From NCBI GenBank assembly GCA_964635375.1, contig CAZWOU010000286.1:1-6431 (forward strand): a stretch of 6,431 bases of DNA, written 5' to 3'. Source of the stretch: CAZMNY01 sp964635375 (GTDB taxonomy: Bacteria; Planctomycetota; Planctomycetia; Pirellulales; Pirellulaceae). The notes beneath the pieces were generated by a model. That model saw nothing but the letters and a program-made list of their open reading frames with translations. It was not told where the DNA came from and did no database searches. The number at the start of each line of letters is the position of its first letter. Position 1 is the first letter of the stretch. Position numbers and translations under genes: made by a program. Shown here one piece after another: positions 1-5,865 of this stretch.

Positions 1-652
1 TCAGGGCGTCGCGGGCAGCAAGCCGGAAGCGATTGGATGCGGGCTTCTTGCGCGGTGTCGACCAGGCACTCGTGCTGCTCTGCATGGCAGGGCGATCGAG
101 AGCCAGATTCGTTTCCAGGTTCTCCGCTGAGAACACTTCGACTTCGTCCAGATGAAAATACTCGTTGTTCGCCAGCCCAACCCGCACGAAACGGGCCCTT
201 TTTCCCGAGGCCGAGACAGTCAGTGGCGAGCCACCCTTGACGCCGTGAAAAGGGGCGCCCTCATGACGATAGACTTCTTCCCACTTCGTGCCATCGGCGG
301 ACAACCGCACCACCAACCGCTTGGCCCGTTGCGCGGCAATCGGGGCATTCACTCGGTTCCAGATCACGATCCGCCCCAGCGGCGCGGCGGAGCCAAGGTC
401 TACCTGCCACCAGGGGGCCTGCTGCTTCTGCGTGTGGAATCCCGCCGTGCCGTCCTTAACCCCGTCGCATCCGCCAGCCGCATCGTCCTCGGCAGTGAGC
501 GGCCGGTTTTCGTCATGGACCGCCGCCTGACGCATCCAGTCATCCCGGATCAAGGAGGCCGAGTCGTTGCCTGGGCCGTCACCGGCCAGTAGTACGGTCG
601 TGCATGACGTCATCGCGAGAGCCAGGCAACACAGTGCAAGTCGACGCAACAT
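1..652 (-). CDS. Exported discoidin (F5/8 type C)-like domain protein, 3' end beyond window
   Basis: Open for 217 codons from an ATG at 650-652 to the window edge with no stop, so the C-terminus is missing. The start is supported by AGGA (minus strand, 661-664) eight bases upstream. Residues 1-24 are a basic start followed by a hydrophobic stretch (MLRRLALCCLALAMTSC...LLAG), an export signal. Cys17 could be a lipobox cysteine, though Met at -3 is not ideal. Residues about 60-175 match the galactose-binding/discoidin pattern: CDGVKDG (62-68), WWQVDLG (81-87), IVIWNR (95-100), LSADG..W (117-124), ARFVRVGL (153-160) and HLDEVEV (167-173). From 182 a second similar segment seems to begin (NLALDRPAMQSSTS). 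Such domains usually bind carbohydrate or surface ligands and are attached to a larger enzyme or binding module; what follows here is outside the window. It is divergent from the esterase gene at 1063. The family is fairly sure, the ligand and full architecture unknown. Confidence 0.82.
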   Translation of the reverse strand, partial: MLRRLALCCLALAMTSCTTVLLAGDGPGNDSASLIRDDWMRQAAVHDENRPLTAEDDAAGGCDGVKDGTAGFHTQKQQAPWWQVDLGSAAPLGRIVIWNRVNAPIAAQRAKRLVVRLSADGTKWEEVYRHEGAPFHGVKGGSPLTVSASGKRARFVRVGLANNEYFHLDEVEVFSAENLETNLALDRPAMQSSTSAWSTPRKKPASNRFRLAARDAL

Positions 653-690
653 GGGTTTGATCCTGCTATTGACTTGGTAGGGAATCAACA

Positions 691-704
691 GGGCGTTGCC
701 GCCC
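691..704 (-). other. GC hairpin with GCAA tetraloop in leader of the discoidin gene
   Basis: On the minus strand this reads GGGCG-GCAA-CGCCC, a perfect five-pair GC stem closed by a GNRA-type tetraloop. It lies 38 bases upstream of the ATG at 652, so it would sit in the 5' leader of that mRNA if transcription starts farther upstream. It does not cover the AGGA ribosome site. It has no U-tract, so it is not a terminator. The role is unknown. Confidence 0.35.
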
Positions 705-999
705 GCTTGCCCTTTGTGGAGACACGCGATCATCCGGTGGATCCAGTATAGCGATGTGCCAAGCTCCCAGTCGCGTCGCAGGCTGAAATACATGCGATGA
801 AGTGGCCACTCGCTGGCTGGGCAAATCGCCAGCAAAAGGAGCGTCGACGGATAACCTCGAACCCGAAGATGACGTCATGGTGCTAGATGACGAGAAATCT
901 CGAACGACTGCGACGCACAAGGGAGAAGGATTTGGTAAAAGTAGGTGTTGAACAGGGTGCCTCGGGCCGGGCGATTGTGTTTTTGGAAATCCGGTTCCA

Positions 1000-1029
1000 T
1001 TGAGTCAATAGCTTGAGCCCTGCGATAAG
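1000..1029 (+). promoter_or_regulatory. Possible promoter of the SGNH esterase gene
   Basis: TTGAGT (1000-1005) and GATAAG (1024-1029) are separated by 18 bases and lie 34 bases before the ATG at 1063. Both boxes deviate from the sigma-70 consensus, so this is a weak prediction. The dyad TGGAA-N6-TTCCA (984-999) directly abuts the -35 box and could be an operator. Confidence 0.25.
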
Positions 1030-1062
1030 ATCGACAGTACCTTCTATCAAAGAGATGCAGCA

Positions 1063-2292
1063 ATGATGAATTCCAGTCTTCTGAAGAAATGCAGCCTGTT
1101 GGCCTTGGCGGTCCTCGTCTTTTCGTTCGCTCGTCCGGTCTCGGCCGAAGAACCGTTAAAGGTCTTCATCCTGGCGGGTCAGTCGAATACGGTCGGTCAC
1201 GCCAGGGCTCACACCATTGCCACTCTCTATCAATCCGATGATCTCCGTGACAAGAAACTCATCCAATTGGTATTCGACAAAGACCGCGGGCTTTCCAAAA
1301 ACCTGTTGAATGAACAGCTGGCCCAGGCTCGGAAACTGGACGAGCTAACCGGCGGCATCTCCAATAAGAAGATCAAGTCAATGAGCGAGGGGCCGGAAAA
1401 GACGGCGCTCGAAGCAGAGGTCAAGAAGCTCAAGGAATCGCATGAGGCCTATAAGGAGAAGGTCACCTCGTCGTGCGTTGTCTCAAACAGGGTCTATATC
1501 AACTCGATCGCGGATCGCAACAAGAAATCCGGCAAGCTCGGTGTAGGGTATGGAGGAGACGGACTGAAGATCGGCCCTGAGTATGCCTTCGGACTCTCGA
1601 TTGCAGAAAAGATCGACGGGCCCATCTTGCTGATCAAGACATCATGGGGCGGCAAGTCTTTGCACTACAACTTCCGTCCACCTTCTGCAGGCGATTACGA
1701 ATTGAACGAAAAAGAGAAGTCAGGCGACAAGGCAGACGAGATAAAAAAGAATGCCGGATTGAACTACCGAATGATGATGGAATCCGCCCGCCAGGTGCTT
1801 GAGAATCTGGAGGATAATCATCCGGCCTATGATGCAAAAGCGGGATATGAGATTGCGGGGTTTGTCTGGTTTCAGGGATTCAACGACCAGTTCTCAGCTG
1901 AATTCCGGGACAACTACAAAGACAACATGATTTCCTTCATCAAGGATGTACGCGAAGAGTTTAAGGCGCCGCAAATGCCCTTTGTGATTGGCGTTTTAGG
2001 GACTGGCGTGACGGCCGAGAAGGTCGCTGAAAACCAGGTCTCGGTCGGTCAAAGAGAGGCCGCCAAGTCGCCGGAATTCAAAGACAATGTGGTAGCCGTC
2101 GAGAGCTACACAGAGTATTCGATGTTCTCCAACACGATATTCAAAAAAGGATGGCCCGAGCATTATCATGAGTGGGACACGGTAGGCAGTGATCGCCCCT
2201 ATCACTATCTCGGGAGCGGGGCATTCTTTGTCAGGCTCGGAGATTCGTTTGCAAATTCAATGGCCGACTTGATCGCCAAACAGAAGAAATAG
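1063..2292 (+). CDS. Exported SGNH-type carbohydrate esterase (sialate O-acetylesterase / acetylxylan esterase family)
   Basis: The 409-residue protein should remove acetyl groups from carbohydrate outside the cytoplasm. Residues 1-28 are a signal peptide (KK, then LLALAVLVFSF, cleavage after VSA28). GQSN (39-42) is block I of the family, with Ser41 the likely nucleophile. GGKS (196-199) lies in the second block, WFQGFND (269-275) carries the block III Gly272 and Asn274, and His381 in DRPYHY (377-382) is the likely catalytic base. LGVGYG..LKIGPEYAFG (159-177) is also typical. Unusual is residues about 68-137, a Lys/Glu-rich, probably helical or coiled-coil stretch. ATG occurs at 1063 and 1066; the only ribosome-site-like sequence is AGAG (1051-1054), which fits 1063 better. 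Its 3' end faces that of the hydrolase gene across 110 bases. The family is secure; the substrate (acetylated plant or algal polysaccharide, or sialate) is not readable. Confidence 0.88.
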   Translation: MMNSSLLKKCSLLALAVLVFSFARPVSAEEPLKVFILAGQSNTVGHARAHTIATLYQSDDLRDKKLIQLVFDKDRGLSKNLLNEQLAQARKLDELTGGISNKKIKSMSEGPEKTALEAEVKKLKESHEAYKEKVTSSCVVSNRVYINSIADRNKKSGKLGVGYGGDGLKIGPEYAFGLSIAEKIDGPILLIKTSWGGKSLHYNFRPPSAGDYELNEKEKSGDKADEIKKNAGLNYRMMMESARQVLENLEDNHPAYDAKAGYEIAGFVWFQGFNDQFSAEFRDNYKDNMISFIKDVREEFKAPQMPFVIGVLGTGVTAEKVAENQVSVGQREAAKSPEFKDNVVAVESYTEYSMFSNTIFKKGWPEHYHEWDTVGSDRPYHYLGSGAFFVRLGDSFANSMADLIAKQKK

Positions 2293-2402
2293 TCACCGCT
2301 GAGTGGCCGGCGTCGCGCCTCATCGAGTTGTCCTGGGTAGAACTAGCTCCGATTCTGTTACCCTCGCAGTTTCGGGGCTTTCCTTGGGCGTGTGGATCCG
2401 AG
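2293..2402. other. Convergent spacer without a clear terminator
   Basis: 110 bases lie between the stops of two convergent genes, where terminators for both are expected. The best hairpin, GGCG-TCG-CGCC near 2310, has four pairs and no T-tract on either strand. Termination here may be Rho-dependent or may use structure I cannot see by eye. Confidence 0.4.
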
Positions 2403-4565
2403 CTAACGATGCGTTCTACTCGATTCCTCAATTCTCACGAGGCTCTCGCCCGTAAGTTCAACAAGATCCGGTAGATCGTAATGTCGCAATGCTCCGTGGA
2501 CAGTGTTGACCAGTTGGTTCACGCATTCCGGTGCAGCGACGATTTCCGCCCAGGAACGAATCATCTGCTTCAAATGGACGGATTCGAAACGCGACGGTTC
2601 GAGGGCCGCGGCGTGTAGCGCTGGGATGGCGGCTTCACCGGTTGCGATCAGTTGAATCGGAAGCGGCTTTTCGTTCGATCCGTAGTTAGACAGGTAGTCT
2701 GACCAGCGAAACACGTCGGTGGTCCGCATCCCCACGAACGAGCGGCCGATCAAATACGCAAGGTAGATTTCCTGGACATCTCTGCCGAAACGACCTCGGC
2801 CGTAATCTCGTTTGTCGTGGCCGGTTTCTGTTTCGCCGATGCCGCTGAGTTCGGCGGACAAGACGATGTGGCCTTGTTTCACAAGTTGCTCGAGACGGCC
2901 GCCCGGTTTGGCCTCGGCTTTCATGCTGATGCCGTGAAAATGAAGGACGGGCGGCTTGGACACGGTTTCAGGAACGAAGAGCAGTCCGGGCAAGTCGAGT
3001 TGCTTTTCGTTTCCGGCGAGAATAATTTTCTCGATCCGGTAACCGTCTCGTTGGATGGTTCCGATTGCTTTGGTAGCTGCAGTCGCCAGATTGCGGTTCG
3101 ACTGCTGCTTCAACGGTCTGGCGACCGCGGCTGCATCAAGCCCAATCGTCTTACGCACCAACTCACGACGCTGATTCGCGTTCTGCTTCTCCCACGCCGC
3201 CTTGCGTTCCTCGCGCAACTTGCGTTCGATACCGGCGTTGATCTCGAAAACGGACTTCTCGCCCTTCATTAACAGCGCCTGACCTTCGGGAGTGCAATAG
3301 AGTTGTTCCTTAGTCCAGTCGCCTTCGCTCAATGCCCGCAGTTCCTTGTCGCTGATCGGATCGGGCAACGTCTGCGGATCGACTTCGCGAATGACTTTGT
3401 CTTTGTCCAGCAGCCAGCGATGCATCCAACGGGCGATGGCTTCTCGGTGTTGGAGATACATGCCGTGCGGAACATCGGCTTCGTTTAACTCGACGCGTTC
3501 GGGAAAACCGAGCCGAGCGTAAAACCGTTTCGATTGCCGGAATAGATCCCACGTCCCGCCGATGTCGAAGGTGACGTCGCGCGTGCTCGCGCAGATCAAC
3601 GTCGGCTTCGGAGCACGCATCATTACGTAATCCGGCTCGTCCATGCCGAAGGCGATCTGGCCAAAGATGTTTTGTTCCGCGTCCTGTGCTCCTTTGGTTT
3701 CGATCAGTCGCCGAAACGTCGTCAGGTAACAGGCGGGAGCCGCCGCGACAATGCGATCATCGAGCGCCATCAGATAGGCCGTCAGAGTTCCACCGCCCGA
3801 GTTCCCCGCGCAGCCGATTTTGTCGTCGACGATATCATCGCGGCTTTGCAGATAGTCGATTGCCCGCATGCCGTCCCAAATGCGGTATTGGGCCGTGTTG
3901 GTCCCCAGCAGAATGCAACCCACTCCCATCAACGTGTGCTCGGTCGTGCAAAGGAAACGTACGCGCGGATGCGGCGTCTCCAGCCGATACGATACCGAAG
4001 CGAACGTCTCGTGGTCGTGTTCGAAGTCGAGCGACTGATACCGCTCGCCCTGCCCGATCGGGTCGTAGCACAAAGCCGCCATGCCGTGGCGAGCCAGCAG
4101 AATCGACATTCGCTGATATCCGCCGGCGGCCTTGCCCGTGTGGCTGTGTCCGCAGGGAATCAACACAGCCGGATACGGTCCCTTCGTCATTGGCAAATAC
4201 AGGTTGGCCGTGACGTGATGATTCGGCCGGCTTTCGAAGAGAATCTTTTCGACCCGATAGCCCTCGCCCTTCAACTCGCCAACCGTCTCTGCATTCAGCG
4301 GCGTGCGTTCCGGAAAGCCGCCAAGTTGCCGAATAAAGAACTCGCGTCGCTCACGTTGCCATTTCTCGCAATCGGCCCGGCTCCTGAGTGCGTTGTAAGC
4401 TTCCAGCCGGCGATCAAGCTGCTCGTGAAACTGTCGCTCGAGGAGCAATTCCAACTGCTTGCCAGGCTGGTTTGTGAGGACCGTCAGCTCGTCGCCCGCA
4501 ACAGCAACGGTTATCGCCGAAGCAAAATACACGGCGATTGAAATGTGAATACGATGTGCCTTCAT
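2403..4565 (-). CDS. Exported two-domain acetylxylan-esterase-like alpha/beta hydrolase
   Basis: The 720-residue protein has a signal peptide (residues 1-23, cleavage near AVA/GDE) and two alpha/beta-hydrolase units. Unit 1 (about 95-390) resembles CE7/acetylxylan-esterase-like enzymes: NLYLP (121-125), VLIPCGHS (134-141), an oxyanion-region motif DPIGQGE (168-174), the nucleophile elbow GNSGG with Ser256, a likely acid Asp330 (STRD) and His367 (DVPHGMY). A charged helical linker spans about 405-480. Unit 2 (about 500-710) repeats the start of the fold (GYRIEKI..., LPGLLFVPE, LHFHG, ELSGIGET) but has ATGEAA (641-646) where a Gly-X-Ser-X-Gly elbow should be, so it looks non-catalytic. The start is ATG at 4563-4565, with GGTG about eight bases upstream. 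It converges on the SGNH esterase, a plausible partner in deacetylating polysaccharide. A peptidase of the S9-like group is an alternative, less supported by the DPIGQGE motif. Confidence 0.82.
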   Translation of the reverse strand: MKAHRIHISIAVYFASAITVAVAGDELTVLTNQPGKQLELLLERQFHEQLDRRLEAYNALRSRADCEKWQRERREFFIRQLGGFPERTPLNAETVGELKGEGYRVEKILFESRPNHHVTANLYLPMTKGPYPAVLIPCGHSHTGKAAGGYQRMSILLARHGMAALCYDPIGQGERYQSLDFEHDHETFASVSYRLETPHPRVRFLCTTEHTLMGVGCILLGTNTAQYRIWDGMRAIDYLQSRDDIVDDKIGCAGNSGGGTLTAYLMALDDRIVAAAPACYLTTFRRLIETKGAQDAEQNIFGQIAFGMDEPDYVMMRAPKPTLICASTRDVTFDIGGTWDLFRQSKRFYARLGFPERVELNEADVPHGMYLQHREAIARWMHRWLLDKDKVIREVDPQTLPDPISDKELRALSEGDWTKEQLYCTPEGQALLMKGEKSVFEINAGIERKLREERKAAWEKQNANQRRELVRKTIGLDAAAVARPLKQQSNRNLATAATKAIGTIQRDGYRIEKIILAGNEKQLDLPGLLFVPETVSKPPVLHFHGISMKAEAKPGGRLEQLVKQGHIVLSAELSGIGETETGHDKRDYGRGRFGRDVQEIYLAYLIGRSFVGMRTTDVFRWSDYLSNYGSNEKPLPIQLIATGEAAIPALHAAALEPSRFESVHLKQMIRSWAEIVAAPECVNQLVNTVHGALRHYDLPDLVELTGESLVRIEESSRTHR

Positions 4566-4684
4566 GTGTCATCACCCGCCGTCAGTCCGGAGTTGATTGT
4601 CATTCGTGACGCCGTCCGGGAGGCAGGAGAAATGACCGAACGCTCCCTGACGCGGCCCAAACCAGGATACCAAGCTAGGAACAA

Positions 4685-4716
4685 CAATTGAATTCGGACT
4701 CAATTGAATTTCGACT
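4685..4716. repeat. 16-base imperfect tandem repeat
   Basis: CAATTGAATTCGGACT (4685-4700) is followed at once by CAATTGAATTTCGACT (4701-4716); 14 of 16 bases agree. The second unit ends inside the first bases of the rsmH-like direct repeat (GACTT at 4713). The tract is AT-rich compared with its surroundings. It may mark a recombination border or simple slippage. Confidence 0.7.
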
Positions 4717-4817
4717 TTGCCTCGGCGAAGTCATTCCCCTACATCCGGATGGCCCAGCGCATTTTGGCTGAGGCGGCTCGGTGGTCTCGATCGGAGAGCT
4801 CGGCGAGGGCGGCAGCG
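4713..4817 (-). pseudogene. Broken rsmH 3' fragment, displaced copy
   Basis: This minus-strand relic matches the intact rsmH at the right of the window in two blocks. 4713-4781 aligns without gaps to 5797-5865 (58 of 69 bases, including 29 identical at 4749-4777), and about 4779-4817 aligns to 6176-6225 with one 11-base gap. In the rsmH frame it reads AAALAELS, then DRDHR, then AASAKMRWAIRM and stop, so 313 bases plus 11 bases of rsmH are missing. The sum, 324, keeps the frame. Both missing stretches end in short direct repeats in rsmH (CCCGG at 5861/6174; TCTCG[A/C]TCGG at 6182/6193), as expected for slippage deletions. Similarity fades beyond 4817. The downstream flank of rsmH (29 bases past the stop) is also copied. 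It cannot encode a methyltransferase. It is either the far-end copy of a gene 3' end duplicated by an insertion, or what remains of a second rsmH. Confidence 0.8.
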
Positions 4818-4829
4818 AGCGTCTTGCAA

Positions 4830-4845
4830 ACGTTCTCACGTTCTC
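4830..4845. repeat. Perfect 8-base tandem duplication
   Basis: ACGTTCTC occurs twice in a row (4830-4837 and 4838-4845), just past the point where similarity to rsmH fades. It is probably a small slippage or repair scar at the edge of the relic; no function is implied. Confidence 0.6.
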
Positions 4846-4968
4846 AAGAACCGGATTCCTCATTCGCATCTTTTTGTGCAGGACGTTGTACAGGACGGAC
4901 GATTCGCAAAGTGTCCCGGCGACGTCACGGACAAGTACCGATGGTACGGTAGGTTCTTGATGTTCGAT

Positions 4969-4999
4969 TTGCCTTTCACCCCTGTTTCTGTGATACAAT
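4969..4999 (+). promoter_or_regulatory. Extended -10 promoter of the 87-aa/HNH unit
   Basis: TGATACAAT (4991-4999) is an extended -10 element (TG, one base, then TACAAT). A partial -35 box TTGCCT lies at 4969-4974 with a long 19-base spacer, which an extended -10 tolerates. The -10 box ends six bases before the ATG at 5006, so the expected transcription start falls on or next to the start codon. The sequence before the ATG (ATCAAC) has no Shine-Dalgarno match. A leaderless mRNA follows from this as an inference. Confidence 0.55.
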
Positions 5000-5005
5000 A
5001 TCAAC

Positions 5006-5269
5006 ATGGCGCCACCAACCGAAACATATGATGACAGGATCCTGACCAATCTGAGTGGAACTTTGTCTCCACAGGCGGCAGAAGGCATTTTGTGTCTTGG
5101 CTTTTCTGAGCAGCAGCATCAGACAATGAAGGACTTGGCCGAGAAGGCTCGATCCGGCGAACTCACCGCTGATGAACAAGAAGAAGCCGCGAGCTTTGAG
5201 CGTGTGAGCAGTCTGCTGGGAATCCTTCAGTCACGTGCCCGCGTTTCGATAAGAAACGCTGCTTCATGA
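5006..5269 (+). CDS. Small helical protein paired with HNH endonuclease, function unknown
   Basis: The 87-residue protein has no signal peptide, membrane segment or cysteine cluster. It is mostly charged and predicted helical by eye: LSPQAAEGILCLGFSEQQ (19-36), then LAEKARSGELTADEQEE (43-59) and SSLLGILQSRARVSI (66-80). I recognise the style GELTADEQ...LLGILQSRAR as that of small proteins encoded just upstream of this type of HNH gene, but no function is known to me. Its TGA overlaps the ATG of the HNH gene (ATGA at 5266-5269), so the two are surely co-transcribed and translationally coupled. A partner, inhibitor or DNA-targeting subunit of the nuclease are all possible. The ATG at 5006 is the only reasonable start and has no ribosome site, in line with the leaderless promoter. 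Confidence 0.8.
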   Translation: MAPPTETYDDRILTNLSGTLSPQAAEGILCLGFSEQQHQTMKDLAEKARSGELTADEQEEAASFERVSSLLGILQSRARVSIRNAAS

Positions 5270-5682
5270 CCGTCTCGGCAGCGGTACGTCGGCTGGTCTG
5301 GGAGCGAGCAGGCCGTCGTTGCGAATACTGCCAAATGTCGCAGGACTACGATCCAGCCACTTTTGAGGTGGACCATGTTGTTCCGGAAAAAATGGACGGC
5401 GAGTCTGTTGTCGAGAATCTTGCTTTGGCCTGCTTCAAGTGCAACAACCACAAAGGGCCCAATATCGCAGGCATCGATTCAAACAGTGGCAACAAGGCAT
5501 TTTTGTTTGATCCTCGCAAAGATGTCTGGGGCGATCATTTCTCCTGGGACGGGCCGCGACTGATCGGCTTGACGTCAGCAGGACGAGCGACTGTTGATCT
5601 TCTGCAAATCAACGTTGGTCATCGCGTTGGCCATCGTCGCCAGTTGATTGCGGAAGGTGTTTTTCCACCAGCCGAAACTTGA
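5266..5682 (+). CDS. HNH endonuclease
   Basis: The 138-residue protein is a compact stand-alone HNH nuclease, expected to cut or nick DNA using a divalent metal. The N-terminal RRLVWERAGRRCEYC (8-22) leads into the fold. Cys19/Cys22 and Cys56/Cys59 form the two CXXC knuckles of a structural zinc. DH (36-37) gives the general-base His37, Asn51 is the central Asn (ENLALAC), and His62 in NNHKG is the third motif residue; all key positions are present, so it should be active. The C-terminal part has DPRKDVWGDHF (about 81-91) and LTSAGRATVDLLQIN, conserved in this subgroup as I know it. No separate DNA-binding domain is seen. The start overlaps the stop of the 87-aa gene and lacks its own ribosome site. 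The unit lies downstream of rsmH, convergent with it, between copies of the rsmH 3' end. Whether it serves defence, homing or repair cannot be told. Confidence 0.9.
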   Translation: MTVSAAVRRLVWERAGRRCEYCQMSQDYDPATFEVDHVVPEKMDGESVVENLALACFKCNNHKGPNIAGIDSNSGNKAFLFDPRKDVWGDHFSWDGPRLIGLTSAGRATVDLLQINVGHRVGHRRQLIAEGVFPPAET

Positions 5683-5822
5683 ACCACATCAAAGCGGCTA
5701 CTCAGGCTCCGCCCAGTACGCCTTCTTCTCGCAAGATGAGTTTTTGGAAAGAACGCCAATTCACCTTCCCAGAATTACCCGTCAACCCCGAAACCCGACT
5801 CAACCCCCGCGGAGTCATTCCC
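5683..5822. other. Convergent spacer between HNH gene and rsmH
   Basis: 140 bases lie between two convergent stops. No strong terminator is seen; the best candidate on the plus strand is CTC-N7-GAG followed by five T (5729-5745), only three pairs. The right half (from about 5772) is the rsmH downstream flank that is repeated near 4690. A 39-codon plus-strand frame (5736-5855) overlaps the rsmH end and has no ribosome site. Confidence 0.5.
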
Positions 5823-5865
5823 CTAGCTGCGAATGGCCCAGCGCATTTTGGCTGAGGCGGCCCGG
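5797..5865. repeat. Direct repeat spanning the rsmH 3' end (partner of 4713-4781)
   Basis: 69 bases match 4713-4781 without gaps at a constant offset of 1084 (58 identical). The repeat covers the last 14 codons of rsmH, its TAG and 26 bases of flank. Weaker, gapped similarity continues outward to about 5772 (left partner about 4690). Its outer end is an inverted repeat, GACTC (5797-5801) and GAGTC (5812-5816). The left copy has GACTT/AAGTC, so pairing is kept. The arrangement resembles paired attachment sites at a gene 3' end, but no recombinase is present between the copies. Confidence 0.8.

Larger units (their letters stand above)
653..1062. other. Divergent intergenic spacer (410 bases) with several dyad symmetries
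   Basis: This stretch separates two divergently transcribed genes for exported proteins and should hold both promoters. I see no convincing gene in it: the open frames present have no family motifs or good ribosome sites. What can be seen are short symmetric sites: a GC-rich hairpin at 691-704, the palindrome ATGACGTCAT at 869-878, CGAGA-AA-TCTCG at 891-902, and TGGAA-N6-TTCCA at 984-999 next to a possible -35 box. These are candidates for regulator binding, but no regulator gene is in the window. Confidence 0.6.
4566..5005. other. 440-base region without an intact gene, holding repeats and an rsmH relic
   Basis: The region lies between the divergent starts of the 720-aa hydrolase gene and the 87-aa gene. 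From left to right it holds the hydrolase leader (4566-4680, no clear promoter seen on the minus strand), a 16-base imperfect tandem repeat (4685-4716), a broken copy of the rsmH 3' part (4713-4817), a perfect 8-base tandem duplication ACGTTCTC (4830-4845), a small palindrome GTACC-GAT-GGTAC (4935-4947) and the promoter of the HNH unit (4969-4999). Open frames across it lack family motifs. The segment 4846-4960 I cannot assign. Confidence 0.6.

Noticed and set aside
152..592. 146-codon plus-strand open frame at the left end
   Set aside because: It is antisense to the discoidin gene, which has clear domain motifs, a signal peptide and a ribosome site; the plus frame shows no family resemblance.
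666..1063. Two minus-strand open frames in the divergent spacer
   Set aside because: Low-complexity Ser/Arg-rich products, no ribosome site and no recognisable motif.
2299..2321. Hairpin GGCG-TCG-CGCC as terminator
   Set aside because: Only four pairs and no T-tract on either strand.
3672..4541. 289-codon plus-strand open frame
   Set aside because: It lies fully antisense to the 720-aa hydrolase, whose catalytic motifs prove the minus strand. It is the usual shadow of a GC-rich coding strand.
4675..5088. 137-codon minus-strand open frame
   Set aside because: It crosses the rsmH relic in a different frame from rsmH, covers the HNH-unit promoter and runs antisense into the 87-aa gene; no motifs.
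5729..5745. CTC-N7-GAG followed by TTTTT as HNH terminator
   Set aside because: A three-pair stem is too weak to call.
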